A stretch of 49,936 nt of DNA from Bacteroidota bacterium (GTDB lineage: Bacteria; Bacteroidota; Bacteroidia; AKYH767-A; OLB10), in NCBI GenBank assembly GCA_947453935.1, contig CANGJU010000008.1, forward strand, positions 1 through 49,936, given 5' to 3'. The notes beneath the pieces are model-generated. The model saw only the letters and a program-made list of their open reading frames with translations. It was not told where the DNA came from and did no database searches. Positions 9,744 through 20,163 of the stretch are shown piece after piece. How positions within the stretch are numbered: position 1 is the stretch's first letter; each line of letters opens with the position of its first letter. Both the position numbers and the translations under genes were made by a program.

Positions 9744-11080
9744 CTTCTCGAAAAAGTTAAACGATGTCCATTAGCCATCTCGTTAAAATTCCCTTGATGA
9801 TAAATTCTATTGCCATTCACAATTGTACTGTCAATAGCACCTTTAAAAGTTGTTCCTTCAAATGGCGACCAGCCACATTTGTATAAGATATTTTCTTTTG
9901 TAACAGACGTAGTTTTATTTAAATCAACTAATACTAAATCGGCATAATATCCTTCTCTGATAAATCCTCTTTCTTCTAAATTAAAACAAGTAGCTACTGA
10001 GTGCGACATTTTCTCAACGACTTTTTCTAAAGTTATCCAGCCTTCACTCACCGCGTTCAACATAGCAGGTAGTGCATGTTGTACTAATGGACCTCCAGAT
10101 GGTGCATTTAAATATTTGTTACTTTTTTCTTCAATGGTATGAGGAGCATGGTCGGTAGCAATTACATCAATGATATTATTATTCACTGCTGCACGAATAG
10201 CATCTCTGTCGCGTTGTGATTTTACTGCAGGATTCCATTTTATAAGCGATCCTTTAGTTTTGTAATCTTCATCTGTAAAATACAAATGATGAATACACGC
10301 TTCTGCAGTGATTTTCTTATCTGCTAACGGCATGGCATTGCTGAAAAGAGATAATTCCTTTTCAGTAGAGATATGAAGAATATGTAAACGTGTTCCTTTT
10401 TTAATGGCTAATTCTGCAGCAAGTGATGAGGACAAATAACAAGCCTCTTCATCTCTGATGATAGGATGCATTTCCATAGGAATATCTTCACCGTATTGTT
10501 CTTTCGCAGCTGCAAGATTTCTTTTTACTGTTGCTTCATCTTCACAATGCACCGCAATTAGAGTAGGGGCATTGCCAAATATTCTACAAAGTACATTCGT
10601 ATCGTCTACTAGCATATCGCCCGTACTTGAACCCATAAATATTTTAATGCCACAAACATTTAAAGGATTAGTACGAACAACTTCTTCATAGTTGTGATTG
10701 GTCACACCCATAAAGAAACTATAATTAGCTAATGAACATTCAGATGCACGTTGATATTTTGCTTCTAATAATTCTTGAGTAATGGTCTGCGGATTAGTAT
10801 TTGGCATTTCCATATAACTGGTAATGCCACCAGCTACAGCAGCTTTCGCTTCTGTGTAAATTTCTCCTTTATGCGTTAATCCTGGCTCTCTAAAATGCAC
10901 CTGATCATCAATACAACCGGGTAATAAATGCAAGTGTGAAGCATCAATCTCTAAACAATTCTCCGTTACAGAAATGGACTGATCAATTTTTTCAATCCTT
11001 CCGTTTTTTATTAAGACATCGCCTCTGAAAATTTTATTTTCATTAACAATACTTGCGTTTTTTATTAGAGTTGTATTCAT
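9740..11080 (-). CDS. pyrC: Dihydroorotase
   Basis: LPGCIDDQVHFREPGLTHKGEIYTEAKAAVAGGITSYMEMPNT; DVIATDHAPHTIEEK. Confidence 0.92.
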   Translation of the reverse strand: MNTTLIKNASIVNENKIFRGDVLIKNGRIEKIDQSISVTENCLEIDASHLHLLPGCIDDQVHFREPGLTHKGEIYTEAKAAVAGGITSYMEMPNTNPQTITQELLEAKYQRASECSLANYSFFMGVTNHNYEEVVRTNPLNVCGIKIFMGSSTGDMLVDDTNVLCRIFGNAPTLIAVHCEDEATVKRNLAAAKEQYGEDIPMEMHPIIRDEEACYLSSSLAAELAIKKGTRLHILHISTEKELSLFSNAMPLADKKITAEACIHHLYFTDEDYKTKGSLIKWNPAVKSQRDRDAIRAAVNNNIIDVIATDHAPHTIEEKSNKYLNAPSGGPLVQHALPAMLNAVSEGWITLEKVVEKMSHSVATCFNLEERGFIREGYYADLVLVDLNKTTSVTKENILYKCGWSPFEGTTFKGAIDSTIVNGNRIYHQGNFNEMANGHRLTFSRR

Positions 11081-11090
11081 AATAATAATG

Positions 11091-12494
11091 TTATGACGGT
11101 AATTCGCCCACCATCGTTAAAGGATCAACCCACTGATCAAATTCTTCAGCAGTTACATAACCTAATTCAATAGCAGTTTCTTTTAATGTTTTACCATTGC
11201 GATGTGCTGTTTGTGCAATCTCAGCCGCTTTGTAATATCCAATATGTGTATTCAACGATGTAACTAACATCAATGAATTATTCAGGTTGTTTTTAATGTT
11301 CGCTTCAATCGGTTCAATACCAACTGCGCACTTATCATTAAACGACATACAAACATCTCCAATCAAACGAGCAGAATGTAGGAAGTTATAAATCATTACA
11401 GGCTTAAATACATTCAGTTCAAAATGTCCTGTAGCACCTCCAATATTAATTGCAACATCATTACCCATTACTTGTGCAGCTACCATGGTCATCGCTTCGC
11501 ATTGTGTAGGATTTACCTTGCCTGGCATAATAGACGAGCCTGGTTCGTTATCAGGAATAAATAATTCACCAATACCGCAACGTGGTCCGGATGCTAATAA
11601 ACGAATATCATTTCCAATTTTCATCAAGCTTACAGCAACTGTTTTTAATGCACCATGCGATTCAACAATTGCATCGTGAGCTGCTAATGCTTCAAATTTA
11701 TTTTCTGCTGTTATAAATGGTAATCCAGCAAGTTCTGCAATGTTCATAGCAACATCCTCAGCATATCCTTTCGGAGTATTTATTCCTGTTCCTACTGCTG
11801 TTCCTCCTAAAGCAAGCTCAGCTAAGTGATGTAGTGTATGCTCAATTGCACGAATACCGTGGTCTAGCTGTGACACATAGCCGCTAATTTCTTGTCCTAG
11901 GGTTAATGGCGTAGCATCCATCAAATGCGTACGACCAATTTTCACTACATGCATGAATTCTTTCGACTTTGCTTTTAATGTATCACGTAAAGTACGTAAG
12001 CCCGGTAACGTTACATCCATCAAAATTTTATAAGCTGCAATATGCATCGCAGTAGGGAAGGTATCGTTTGATGATTGTGATTTATTTACATCATCATTCG
12101 GATGTACCGCTTTCTTTTCATCCATCAATGATCCACCTTGCATTACATGCGCACGATAAGCAACAACTTCGTTCACATTCATATTGCTCTGTGTTCCTGA
12201 CCCTGTTTGCCATACAACTAATGGAAACTGATCGTCTAATTTTCCCTCTAGTATTTCATCACACACTTTTCCAATCAACGCACATTTATCAGCTGTTAAA
12301 ACACCTGCATTCATATTCGTAATTGCAGCAGCTTTTTTCAAAATAGCAAATGCTTTGATAATTTCCTTCGGCATTTTATTGATATCCTGTGCAATTTTAA
12401 AATTCTCAATAGAGCGTTGTGTTTGCGCTCCCCAATAAACATTAGCTGGAACCTGCACTGTTCCCATTGTGTCTTTTTCTATTCTGTATTCCAT
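11091..12494 (-). CDS. fumC: Fumarate hydratase class II
   Basis: [55 protein letters not shown]. Confidence 0.96.
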   Translation of the reverse strand: MEYRIEKDTMGTVQVPANVYWGAQTQRSIENFKIAQDINKMPKEIIKAFAILKKAAAITNMNAGVLTADKCALIGKVCDEILEGKLDDQFPLVVWQTGSGTQSNMNVNEVVAYRAHVMQGGSLMDEKKAVHPNDDVNKSQSSNDTFPTAMHIAAYKILMDVTLPGLRTLRDTLKAKSKEFMHVVKIGRTHLMDATPLTLGQEISGYVSQLDHGIRAIEHTLHHLAELALGGTAVGTGINTPKGYAEDVAMNIAELAGLPFITAENKFEALAAHDAIVESHGALKTVAVSLMKIGNDIRLLASGPRCGIGELFIPDNEPGSSIMPGKVNPTQCEAMTMVAAQVMGNDVAINIGGATGHFELNVFKPVMIYNFLHSARLIGDVCMSFNDKCAVGIEPIEANIKNNLNNSLMLVTSLNTHIGYYKAAEIAQTAHRNGKTLKETAIELGYVTAEEFDQWVDPLTMVGELPS

Positions 12495-12529
12495 TTTATG
12501 TATGATTTATTCTTTTATTTATGTTGATT

Positions 12530-13613
12530 TTATTCTGCGTATTCCATTAAGTAAGCTTTGATGAATTCATCAATCTCTCCATCAAGTACAGCTCCTGTAT
12601 CAGAAGTTTCATAATCGGTACGTACATCTTTCACTAATTTATAAGGATGTAATACATAACTTCTAATCTGACTTCCCCATTCAATTTTTTTCTTTGAACT
12701 TTCAGTCGCTGCTTTAGCTTCGTTGCGTTTTCTTATTTCAAGCTCGTATAATTGAGAACGTAACATTTGCATTGCTCGCTCTTTATTTCCTCCTTGCGTA
12801 CGCTCTACCTGACAAATAACAACAATACCCGTTGGATGATGTGTGAGCTGTACTTTGGTCTCGACTTTATTTACATTTTGTCCACCCGCACCACCAGAAC
12901 GAGATGTCTGGATTGATATATCCGCATCCTTAATTTCAATATTGATTTCATCATCAATCAAAGGGTAAGCATATACCGATGCAAACGAAGTATGTCTTTT
13001 TGCGTTCGCATCAAACGGCGATATACGAACTAAACGATGAACGCCATTTTCACTTTTCAAATAACCATAAGCATAGGCCCCTTCAATTTCATACGTTGCA
13101 GATTTAATTCCTGCACCATCACCATCTAGGTAATCTATTTCAGTTACTTTAAATTTATGTCGCTCTGCCCAACGTAAATACATACGCAGTAACATCGAAG
13201 CCCAATCCTGACTTTCAGTTCCGCCGGCACCAGAGTTAATCGTAAGCACAGCGCTTAGTCGATCTTCTTCTCCACTTAACATGTTTTTGAATTCAAGATC
13301 TTCCAGCAATTTTAATGTTTGCTTATATGAAGCGTCCACCTCATCTTCTGTAGCTTCACCTTCTTTGTGAAAATCAAAAAGTACTGTTAAGTCATCAACT
13401 GCCGATTGAACTTCTTTAAAAGCGTTGGTCCAGTCTTTTTTAAGATTGATATTTTTTAAAATTTGCTCCGCGCGTTTAGGGTCATTCCAAAAATCGGGAG
13501 CGTGAGTTAATTGCTCTTCCTGAGCTATTTGTTGAAGTCGGTTATCGACGTCAAAGATGCCTCCTCAGAGCATCTGTTCTATCAGAAAGGTCTTTTAATT
13601 GCTCTATAATCAT
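12530..13613 (-). CDS. prfB: Peptide chain release factor 2, programmed +1 frameshift at 13551-13556 (the ORF-track start at 13339 is a truncation)
   Basis: [21 protein letters not shown] motif. The upstream minus strand encodes [20 protein letters not shown] then TGA; a +1 shift continues [36 protein letters not shown]... in frame with the listed ORF. Confidence 0.96.
13551..13565 (-). promoter_or_regulatory. RF2 autoregulatory programmed +1 frameshift site
   Basis: Minus-strand sequence AGGAGG-CAT-CTT-TGA-C: SD-like stimulator 3 nt before the CUU UGA C slippery site. Confidence 0.96.
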
Positions 13614-13684
13614 AATGCGGCAAAATTAGCCAATTAAGACGCACAAATAGCTGTCGATTGTTAAACTTTTGTATTATTTCAAAA

Positions 13685-13713
13685 AAAGAGGCCACCTTTA
13701 CGATGACCTCTTT
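13685..13713 (-). terminator. Terminator-like hairpin downstream of the OmpA-like gene
   Basis: aaagagg...cctcttt inverted repeat with a flanking A run (T run on the minus strand). Confidence 0.65.
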
Positions 13714-13723
13714 AAATTATTTT

Positions 13724-15079
13724 TTAACGATTTACTTTAAACTCCACTCGTCGGTTTTTCGCTTTGTTTTCTTCGGTATCGTTAGGTACCAGTGGACGAG
13801 TATCACCAAAGCCTTGTGCAGTTAATCGCTTTTCATCAATGCCTTTAATCACTAAGTATTTTTTAATTGTATTTGCTCTGCGTTGCGATAAATCCATATT
13901 CTTAGCAGCATCACCAGTGTTATCGGTATGTCCTGCAATTTCTAAAGTATAATTAGGATTTTTCTTCATTAACTCAGCCACTTGATTTAATGCATCGCTG
14001 TAATTGTTTTGAATAACATCTTTTCCTAACTCGAAATAAACATTGTCTGCTTTTTCCATAATTGCTACCTGGTCTTTTTCATAAGGGCAGCCTTTGTTCT
14101 CAATTGGGCCTGCAACATCAGGACATTGATCAACATTGTCGGCTAATTTGTCGCCGTCTTTATCAGGGCATCCTTTCATGCTGATATCCCCTTTTTCAGT
14201 AGGACATAAGTCATCAGCATCCGTAATACCATCTCCATCTTGATCAGGGCAACCTTTCATAGCAATTACTCCAAATACATCCGGGCATTTATCATCAGCA
14301 TCTGCAATACCGTCTTTATCTTTATCAGGACAACCTTGCGTTGCAGCAGTTCCCTTTACATCCGGACATTTATCAACTGCGTCTAAAATTCCATCTCCGT
14401 CACGGTCTAAAGGACAACCATGCTCGTCAACAGCTGTCCCCTTTGGCGTCTTCGGACAATTATCTTCTTTATCAGGCACGCCATCTTTATCACTATCTTT
14501 TAGTAACCCGAAGTTTTTTGTAACTCCAATGCTATGCATCAAATAAGAATCATTGTCGTTTCTTACTTCATAGTCGCGGTTATCATGGTCAGTATATAAA
14601 ACCGTTTCAGATAAATAAACATTCCATAACTCGTTTATGCGATAACGAACACCAGCCCCAAAGGGGAAGCAAAAGTCTGTTCCTTCAACGACTTCCTTAC
14701 CGCTTAATTTGTGAAAACCAATTCCTCCTTGAGCAAAAGGAGATAATACGTTCTTATCTGTATTTAAAAGATATAATCGAACTTCGGCATTCCAAGCAAT
14801 TTGATTTGCTTTAAATCCTTTGCCTAAATTTTCTCTATAGCCTACAGATCCAAATGAAAGGTTTGAAATAAAGTCGACATTGGGAGTAATATAATGACTG
14901 TAATTAAAGCCAAAATGCGCATGAGAAGCCTGGCCTTTGCCGAAGAATCCCTGTCCTAAGTCTCCATTGTATTGAGATAACCCAATAAATCCTCCAATTG
15001 CCTGAGGACGTTTAGCAGTTTGTGAGAACGCTAACATAGATGTTAGTGTCAAGAAACAAACGATCATTAATTTTTTCAT
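13724..15079 (-). CDS. OmpA family outer membrane protein with thrombospondin type-3 calcium-binding repeats
   Basis: Signal MKKLMIVCFLTLTSMLAFSQ; DxDxDGxxDxxDxCP repeats; C-terminal LEIAGHTDNTGDAAKNMDLSQRRANTIKKYLVIKGIDEKRLTAQGFGDTRPL. Confidence 0.94.
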   Translation of the reverse strand: MKKLMIVCFLTLTSMLAFSQTAKRPQAIGGFIGLSQYNGDLGQGFFGKGQASHAHFGFNYSHYITPNVDFISNLSFGSVGYRENLGKGFKANQIAWNAEVRLYLLNTDKNVLSPFAQGGIGFHKLSGKEVVEGTDFCFPFGAGVRYRINELWNVYLSETVLYTDHDNRDYEVRNDNDSYLMHSIGVTKNFGLLKDSDKDGVPDKEDNCPKTPKGTAVDEHGCPLDRDGDGILDAVDKCPDVKGTAATQGCPDKDKDGIADADDKCPDVFGVIAMKGCPDQDGDGITDADDLCPTEKGDISMKGCPDKDGDKLADNVDQCPDVAGPIENKGCPYEKDQVAIMEKADNVYFELGKDVIQNNYSDALNQVAELMKKNPNYTLEIAGHTDNTGDAAKNMDLSQRRANTIKKYLVIKGIDEKRLTAQGFGDTRPLVPNDTEENKAKNRRVEFKVNR

Positions 15080-15191
15080 CTTGTTTTTATTAATTGCGGG
15101 GAGCAAAGGTAAAATTGCCTTTGATATAAACCTCAAATTATGAGATAATATTCATATTTCGTTGCTATTTTTTATTTGATGTCATTTGTTA

Positions 15192-15199
15192 TAACTTTG
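15192..15199 (+). promoter_or_regulatory. Bacteroidetes -7 promoter element (TAACTTTG) upstream of the metH leader
   Basis: Perfect TAnnTTTG 37 nt upstream of the riboswitch P1. Confidence 0.7.
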
Positions 15200-15235
15200 C
15201 CTCGCGTTCTTAATAATAACTATTCAACAAAGCAA

Positions 15236-15395
15236 TTATCCAGAAAGGTGGAGGGACTGAGCCCTATGATACCTTGGCAACCCTTGAAAGAGAAGGTGCC
15301 AATTCCTGATTCAATTCATTTGAAAAAAGATAACTGCCGAAAGATTTCTAAATAAAAGTACATGTAAATCTCTTCCGGCTATCCTGAAGAGATTT
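15236..15395 (+). promoter_or_regulatory. SAM-I (S-box) riboswitch (aptamer ~15236-15333) with intrinsic terminator (15366-15395)
   Basis: TTATC...aaaggtggagggactgagccctatgataccttggcaaccc...gaaggtgccaattcc...GATAA S-box core; perfect 10-bp stem AAATCTCTTC/GAAGAGATTT plus T run before metH. Confidence 0.93.
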
Positions 15396-15413
15396 TTTAT
15401 TTTATAACCATTG

Positions 15414-18400
15414 ATGAAAATGAGTAAGAGTATAGAAAGTGATTTAAAACAACGTATTCTCGTTATTGACGGGGCTATGGGTACAATGATTCAGCGCTAT
15501 AAGCTAGAAGAGGCTGATTACCGAGGCGAGCGATTTGCTAATTGGGCAAGTGATGTTAAGGGCAATAATGAATTGCTGAACTTAACGCGTCCTGATATCA
15601 TCAAAGCAATCCATTTAGATTATTTGAATGCAGGTGCGGATATTATTGAAACTAATACTTTTTCGGCACAGGTAATATCTATGGCCGATTATAACATGGA
15701 AGCTCTTTCTTATGAGTTAAATGTGGAAGCTGCAAAATTAGCAAGACAAGCAGTTGATGAATATTATGCAGCTAACGGTAATGAATATACGAAGTATGTT
15801 GCTGGTGCTATTGGTCCAACTAATCGTACGGCCTCTATTTCGCCGGATGTGAATGATCCAGGCTATCGCGCCGTAACTTTTGATATATTGGTTAATGCTT
15901 ATGCAGAGCAAGTAAAAGGGTTGATAGAAGGTGGTGTTGATTTATTATTGATTGAAACAATATTTGATACGCTGAACGCGAAGGCTGCATTATATGCTAT
16001 TCAACTGGTGCAAGAAGAAAAAGGTGTTGAGTTACCAGTTATGATTTCAGGAACTATCACTGATGCTAGTGGAAGAACTTTAAGCGGACAAACAGTGGAA
16101 GCATTTTTAACTTCGCTTTCTCATGTAAACTTGTTAAGTATCGGATTAAATTGTGCATTGGGTGCAAAAGAAATGCGTCCTTATCTAAAAGAACTTTCTG
16201 ATAAAGCACCATTCTTTATTTCTGCTTATCCTAATGCAGGGCTACCCAATCAGTTTGGTGGCTACGATGAAACGCCGCATGCAATGGGACATCAGATCAT
16301 TGATTTTCTAAACAGCGGATTCTTAAATATAGTTGGTGGATGCTGTGGTACTACTCCAGATCATATTGCTGAAATTGCGCGTATAGCCTCAACCGTTAAG
16401 CCTCGTGTGCGTCCTGAGCGTGACCATTTATTACACCTTAGCGGACTAGAAGCAGTGACGTTGCGACCTGAAAGTAATTTCATGAATGTAGGGGAGCGTA
16501 CAAACGTTACCGGTAGTCGTAAGTTTGCTCGTCTTATTGCTGAAGAAAATTATGAAGAAGCATTATCCATTGCCCGCGATCAGGTAGAAGGAGGAGCGCA
16601 AGCAATTGATGTAAACATGGATGAAGGGATGCTCGATTCTGAAAAGGCAATGGTGAAATTCTTAAATCTGATTGCTGCCGAGCCCGATATTTCAAAGCTT
16701 CCAATTATGATTGACTCTTCGAAGTTTCATGTTATAGAAGCAGGATTGAAATGTGTGCAAGGGAAGAGTATCGTTAATTCCATTTCATTAAAAGAAGGAG
16801 AAGAAATTTTTATTGCGCAAGCAAAAACTATTTTGCGTTATGGCGCTGCCGTTATAGTAATGGCCTTTGATGAAGTGGGTCAGGCAGATTCATTACAACG
16901 CAGAATTGAAATTTGTGAACGAGCGTACCGTATTTTGGTAGATAAAGTAAAATTTCCTCCTCAGGATATCATCTTTGATCCGAATATTTTTCCTGTTGCA
17001 ACAGGAATGGAAGAACATCGTCGTAATGCACTCGATTTTTTCGAAGCTACTGCATGGATAAAAGAGAATTTGCCTTATTCAAAGGTGAGTGGAGGAGTAA
17101 GTAATGTTTCGTTTTCTTTTAGAGGGAATGATCATGTTCGTGAAGCTATTCATGCTGCGTTCTTGTTTCATGCCATCAAACATGGAATGGACATGGGAAT
17201 TGTAAATCCTGGACAATTGCAGGTGTATGACGATATTGATAAAGAACTTTTATTGCGAGTAGAAGATGTGTTATTTGATAGAACAGATGATGCCACTGAA
17301 AACTTAATCAATTATGCTGAGCAAATTAAAGGGGCTGGTAAAAAGGTAGAACGAGAAGTCCTTTGGCGAAACGAAAGTTTAGTAGAGCGAATTAAATATT
17401 CGCTCGTGAAAGGTGTTGTTGATTTTATTGATGCTGATATGGAAGAGGCTCGATTGAAGTATGATAAAGCCTTGCATATTATTGAAGGTCCATTAATGGA
17501 CGGGATGAATGTAGTAGGTGATTTATTCGGCGAAGGAAAAATGTTTTTACCCCAAGTAGTGAAGAGCGCACGTGTGATGAAAAAAGCAGTAGCGTATTTG
17601 TTGCCTTATTTAGAAGCAGAAAAAACGAGTGCAAGTTCAAAGGCAGGAAAAATTTTAATGGCTACTGTGAAAGGGGATGTGCATGATATTGGGAAAAATA
17701 TTGTAGGGGTTGTTATGGCTTGTAATAATTATGATGTGGTTGATATTGGTGTGATGGTTCCGTGTGATAAGATATTAGCAGCAGCTATCGAACATAATGT
17801 TGATGCAATTGGGTTAAGCGGATTAATTACTCCTTCACTCGATGAAATGGTGCATGTAGCAAAAGAGATGGAACGTACAGGAATGAAAATACCATTAATG
17901 ATTGGAGGTGCTACAACATCGAAAGTGCATACTGCTGTTAAAATTGCGCCGCATTACAGTGGACCTGTCGTGCATGTGAATGATGCTTCGCGAAGTGTTC
18001 CTGTATTAGGATCACTTTTATCAAACGATTTAAGAGAAAATTTTATGAAAGGTGTTTCTGATGATTATTCAAGAATCAGAACACAGCATGAAAATGCAAA
18101 TAATCAAAACAAGTTTATTTCGTTACAAGAAGCGCAACAAAACAAAGTCAAGATTGATTGGGAAAAGCAAGTTGTTGTAGCTCCGAAAAAATTAGGAACA
18201 CAGATTTTAGAAAATTATCCGTTGGATAAATTAGTTCCTTATATCGACTGGACACCATTCTTCCATAGCTGGGAGATGAGGGGCTCTTATCCAAAAATTT
18301 TAGAGGATAAAGAAAAAGGTGTTGAAGCAAAAAAATTATTTGATGATGCGCAAGCAATGCTTGATAAAATTATCAATGAAAAATGGTTGCAGGCAAATGC

Positions 18401-19082
18401 GGTGATTGGATTGTTTCCTGCAAATGCTATTGGAGATGATATCGAAGTCTATACAGATGAAAACAGAAATGAACTACTGACTAAATTTCATACGTTACGA
18501 CAGCAGACATTAAAACCAGAAGGTCATCCGAATATTGCATTGAGCGATTATGTTGCTCCAAAGTCTTCTAGTGTGAATGATTATGTAGGCGCATTCGCAC
18601 TTACTGCAGGACAAGGAATTGATAGCAAAGTAGAGGAGTTTGAAAAAAATCATGATGACTACAGCGCAATTATGCTGAAAGCATTGGCAGATCGATTAGC
18701 AGAGGCCTTTGCAGAACATTTACATGAGCGTGTGAGAAAAGAATATTGGGGTTATGCGAGCGAAGAACAGTTTTCTAATCAGGAATTGATACAAGAACAC
18801 TATAAAGGTATCCGACCAGCACCTGGTTATCCTGCTCAACCTGATCATACAGAAAAAAATCAGTTGTTTGAATTATTAAAAGCATCGGATGCAACTGGTA
18901 TTACATTAACAGAAAGTTTAGCGATGTTGCCAACGGCCAGTGTTTGTGGATTGTATATCGGAAATGAAAATGCGCAGTACTTTGGACTAGGGAAAATTAA
19001 TAAAGAGCAGGTGGAGGACTATGCCAAGCGAAAAGGGATGGATACGGAAGTAGTGGCGAAATGGCTTGCTCCAGTATTATAA
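15414..19082 (+). CDS. metH: Cobalamin-dependent methionine synthase, full length
   Basis: Homocysteine-binding ([34 protein letters not shown]), pterin-binding ([14 protein letters not shown]), B12-binding ([13 protein letters not shown]), activation domain ([15 protein letters not shown]). TTG 15411 is the ORF-track start; ATG 15414 is likelier. Confidence 0.97.
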   Translation: MKMSKSIESDLKQRILVIDGAMGTMIQRYKLEEADYRGERFANWASDVKGNNELLNLTRPDIIKAIHLDYLNAGADIIETNTFSAQVISMADYNMEALSYELNVEAAKLARQAVDEYYAANGNEYTKYVAGAIGPTNRTASISPDVNDPGYRAVTFDILVNAYAEQVKGLIEGGVDLLLIETIFDTLNAKAALYAIQLVQEEKGVELPVMISGTITDASGRTLSGQTVEAFLTSLSHVNLLSIGLNCALGAKEMRPYLKELSDKAPFFISAYPNAGLPNQFGGYDETPHAMGHQIIDFLNSGFLNIVGGCCGTTPDHIAEIARIASTVKPRVRPERDHLLHLSGLEAVTLRPESNFMNVGERTNVTGSRKFARLIAEENYEEALSIARDQVEGGAQAIDVNMDEGMLDSEKAMVKFLNLIAAEPDISKLPIMIDSSKFHVIEAGLKCVQGKSIVNSISLKEGEEIFIAQAKTILRYGAAVIVMAFDEVGQADSLQRRIEICERAYRILVDKVKFPPQDIIFDPNIFPVATGMEEHRRNALDFFEATAWIKENLPYSKVSGGVSNVSFSFRGNDHVREAIHAAFLFHAIKHGMDMGIVNPGQLQVYDDIDKELLLRVEDVLFDRTDDATENLINYAEQIKGAGKKVEREVLWRNESLVERIKYSLVKGVVDFIDADMEEARLKYDKALHIIEGPLMDGMNVVGDLFGEGKMFLPQVVKSARVMKKAVAYLLPYLEAEKTSASSKAGKILMATVKGDVHDIGKNIVGVVMACNNYDVVDIGVMVPCDKILAAAIEHNVDAIGLSGLITPSLDEMVHVAKEMERTGMKIPLMIGGATTSKVHTAVKIAPHYSGPVVHVNDASRSVPVLGSLLSNDLRENFMKGVSDDYSRIRTQHENANNQNKFISLQEAQQNKVKIDWEKQVVVAPKKLGTQILENYPLDKLVPYIDWTPFFHSWEMRGSYPKILEDKEKGVEAKKLFDDAQAMLDKIINEKWLQANAVIGLFPANAIGDDIEVYTDENRNELLTKFHTLRQQTLKPEGHPNIALSDYVAPKSSSVNDYVGAFALTAGQGIDSKVEEFEKNHDDYSAIMLKALADRLAEAFAEHLHERVRKEYWGYASEEQFSNQELIQEHYKGIRPAPGYPAQPDHTEKNQLFELLKASDATGITLTESLAMLPTASVCGLYIGNENAQYFGLGKINKEQVEDYAKRKGMDTEVVAKWLAPVL

Positions 19083-19101
19083 TTGAAAATTGAGATAAAA
19101 T

Positions 19102-19132
19102 AAAAAAGGTTCGGAATTTCCGAACCTTTTTT
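19102..19132. terminator. Bidirectional terminator
   Basis: aaaaaaggttcgg-aattt-ccgaacctttttt. Confidence 0.88.
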
Positions 19133-19153
19133 ATTTATTAGAACTGAATCTAA

Positions 19154-19351
19154 TTAAATACCTGTTGTTGAAGCAGCAGTTTCAGTAGAAGCTGTAGCGT
19201 CAGTAGACTCAGTAGCTGGCATTTCAGTAGCAACTTCTTCAGTAGCAGTTACTTCTTCAGTAGCAGTAGCTTCTTCAGTTTTTGCTCCACCGCAAGATGA
19301 TAATGCAACAACGAAAGTTGCAACAGCAAAGAATGTGAATAATTTTTTCAT
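19154..19351 (-). CDS. Small low-complexity (Ala/Thr/Glu-rich) lipoprotein
   Basis: MKKLFTFFAVATFVVALSSCGGAKTEEATATEEVTATEEVATEMPATESTDATASTETAASTTGI; lipobox LSSC. Confidence 0.75.
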   Translation of the reverse strand: MKKLFTFFAVATFVVALSSCGGAKTEEATATEEVTATEEVATEMPATESTDATASTETAASTTGI

Positions 19352-19566
19352 TTTGTTTGTTTTTGATTTTGGTTAAACTTACTGCTTAATACCCCAATTA
19401 AATTTTAGTAACCCAATTTTTTCTCGATTTTTTGAAATATTTCTTAAATTATTGAAAATCAATATTAAAAATTGAAACTGAATGCGGGTTACTACAAAAT
19501 AATTGCGGACATTTGCTTTTAGTAAGGGTTACCTTTTACAATAAAACGAATTAAAGACAAACCAGC

Positions 19567-20163
19567 ATGAATCAGGTTCAACCTGTTGCCGAAATTCAAG
19601 TATTGGAACTGCTCCAGGCAGGTGATGATAAAACACTTAAACTAGTTTATCGTCAGAATTACCAAACTGTTGTAAGTTTCATTTTAAATAACGGCGGCTC
19701 CCTGCAGGAAGCGAAGGATACTTATCAGGAAACAATTATTGTTTTTTGTGAGAAACTAAAGCAGGATGGATTTGAGTTAAACTGTAGCATTAAAACGTTC
19801 TTGTATTCAATTGGTCGCCGCCTTTGGCTGAAACAGCTAAAACGTAAATCGCGTTTTACAACCGAGGAGTTGAATGATAGTGAAGACTATCTTCCCTTCG
19901 AAGAAGATAAAACCGATGAACGCGAAGAGCAATTCTACGCAATGAATCAAGCTCTTGAACAATTAGGCGAACCGTGTAGATCTATTCTCAAAGACTTTTA
20001 CATCAATGGTAATAGTATGGAAGAGATCACACAGAAGTTTGGATATACAAATGCTGATAATGCAAAGAATCAGAAGTATAAATGTTTGAAAAGGCTCAAG
20101 AAGAGTTTTTTCGAAGTCTTTAATAACGGATTAGTAACCAATGAAGAACTCCAGAGAGATTGA
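19567..20163 (+). CDS. RNA polymerase sigma factor, sigma-70 family (ECF type)
   Basis: Region 2: AKDTYQETIIVFCEKL...SIKTFLYSIGRRLWLKQLKRK. Region 4: LGEPCRSILKDFYINGNSMEEITQKFGYTNADNAKNQKYKCLKRLKK. Confidence 0.9.
   Translation: MNQVQPVAEIQVLELLQAGDDKTLKLVYRQNYQTVVSFILNNGGSLQEAKDTYQETIIVFCEKLKQDGFELNCSIKTFLYSIGRRLWLKQLKRKSRFTTEELNDSEDYLPFEEDKTDEREEQFYAMNQALEQLGEPCRSILKDFYINGNSMEEITQKFGYTNADNAKNQKYKCLKRLKKSFFEVFNNGLVTNEELQRD

Noticed and set aside
12530-13613. prfB as a frameshifted pseudogene or N-terminally truncated gene
   Set aside because: The break coincides exactly with the canonical AGGAGG-N3-CTTTGAC recoding site and both frames encode RF2-like sequence
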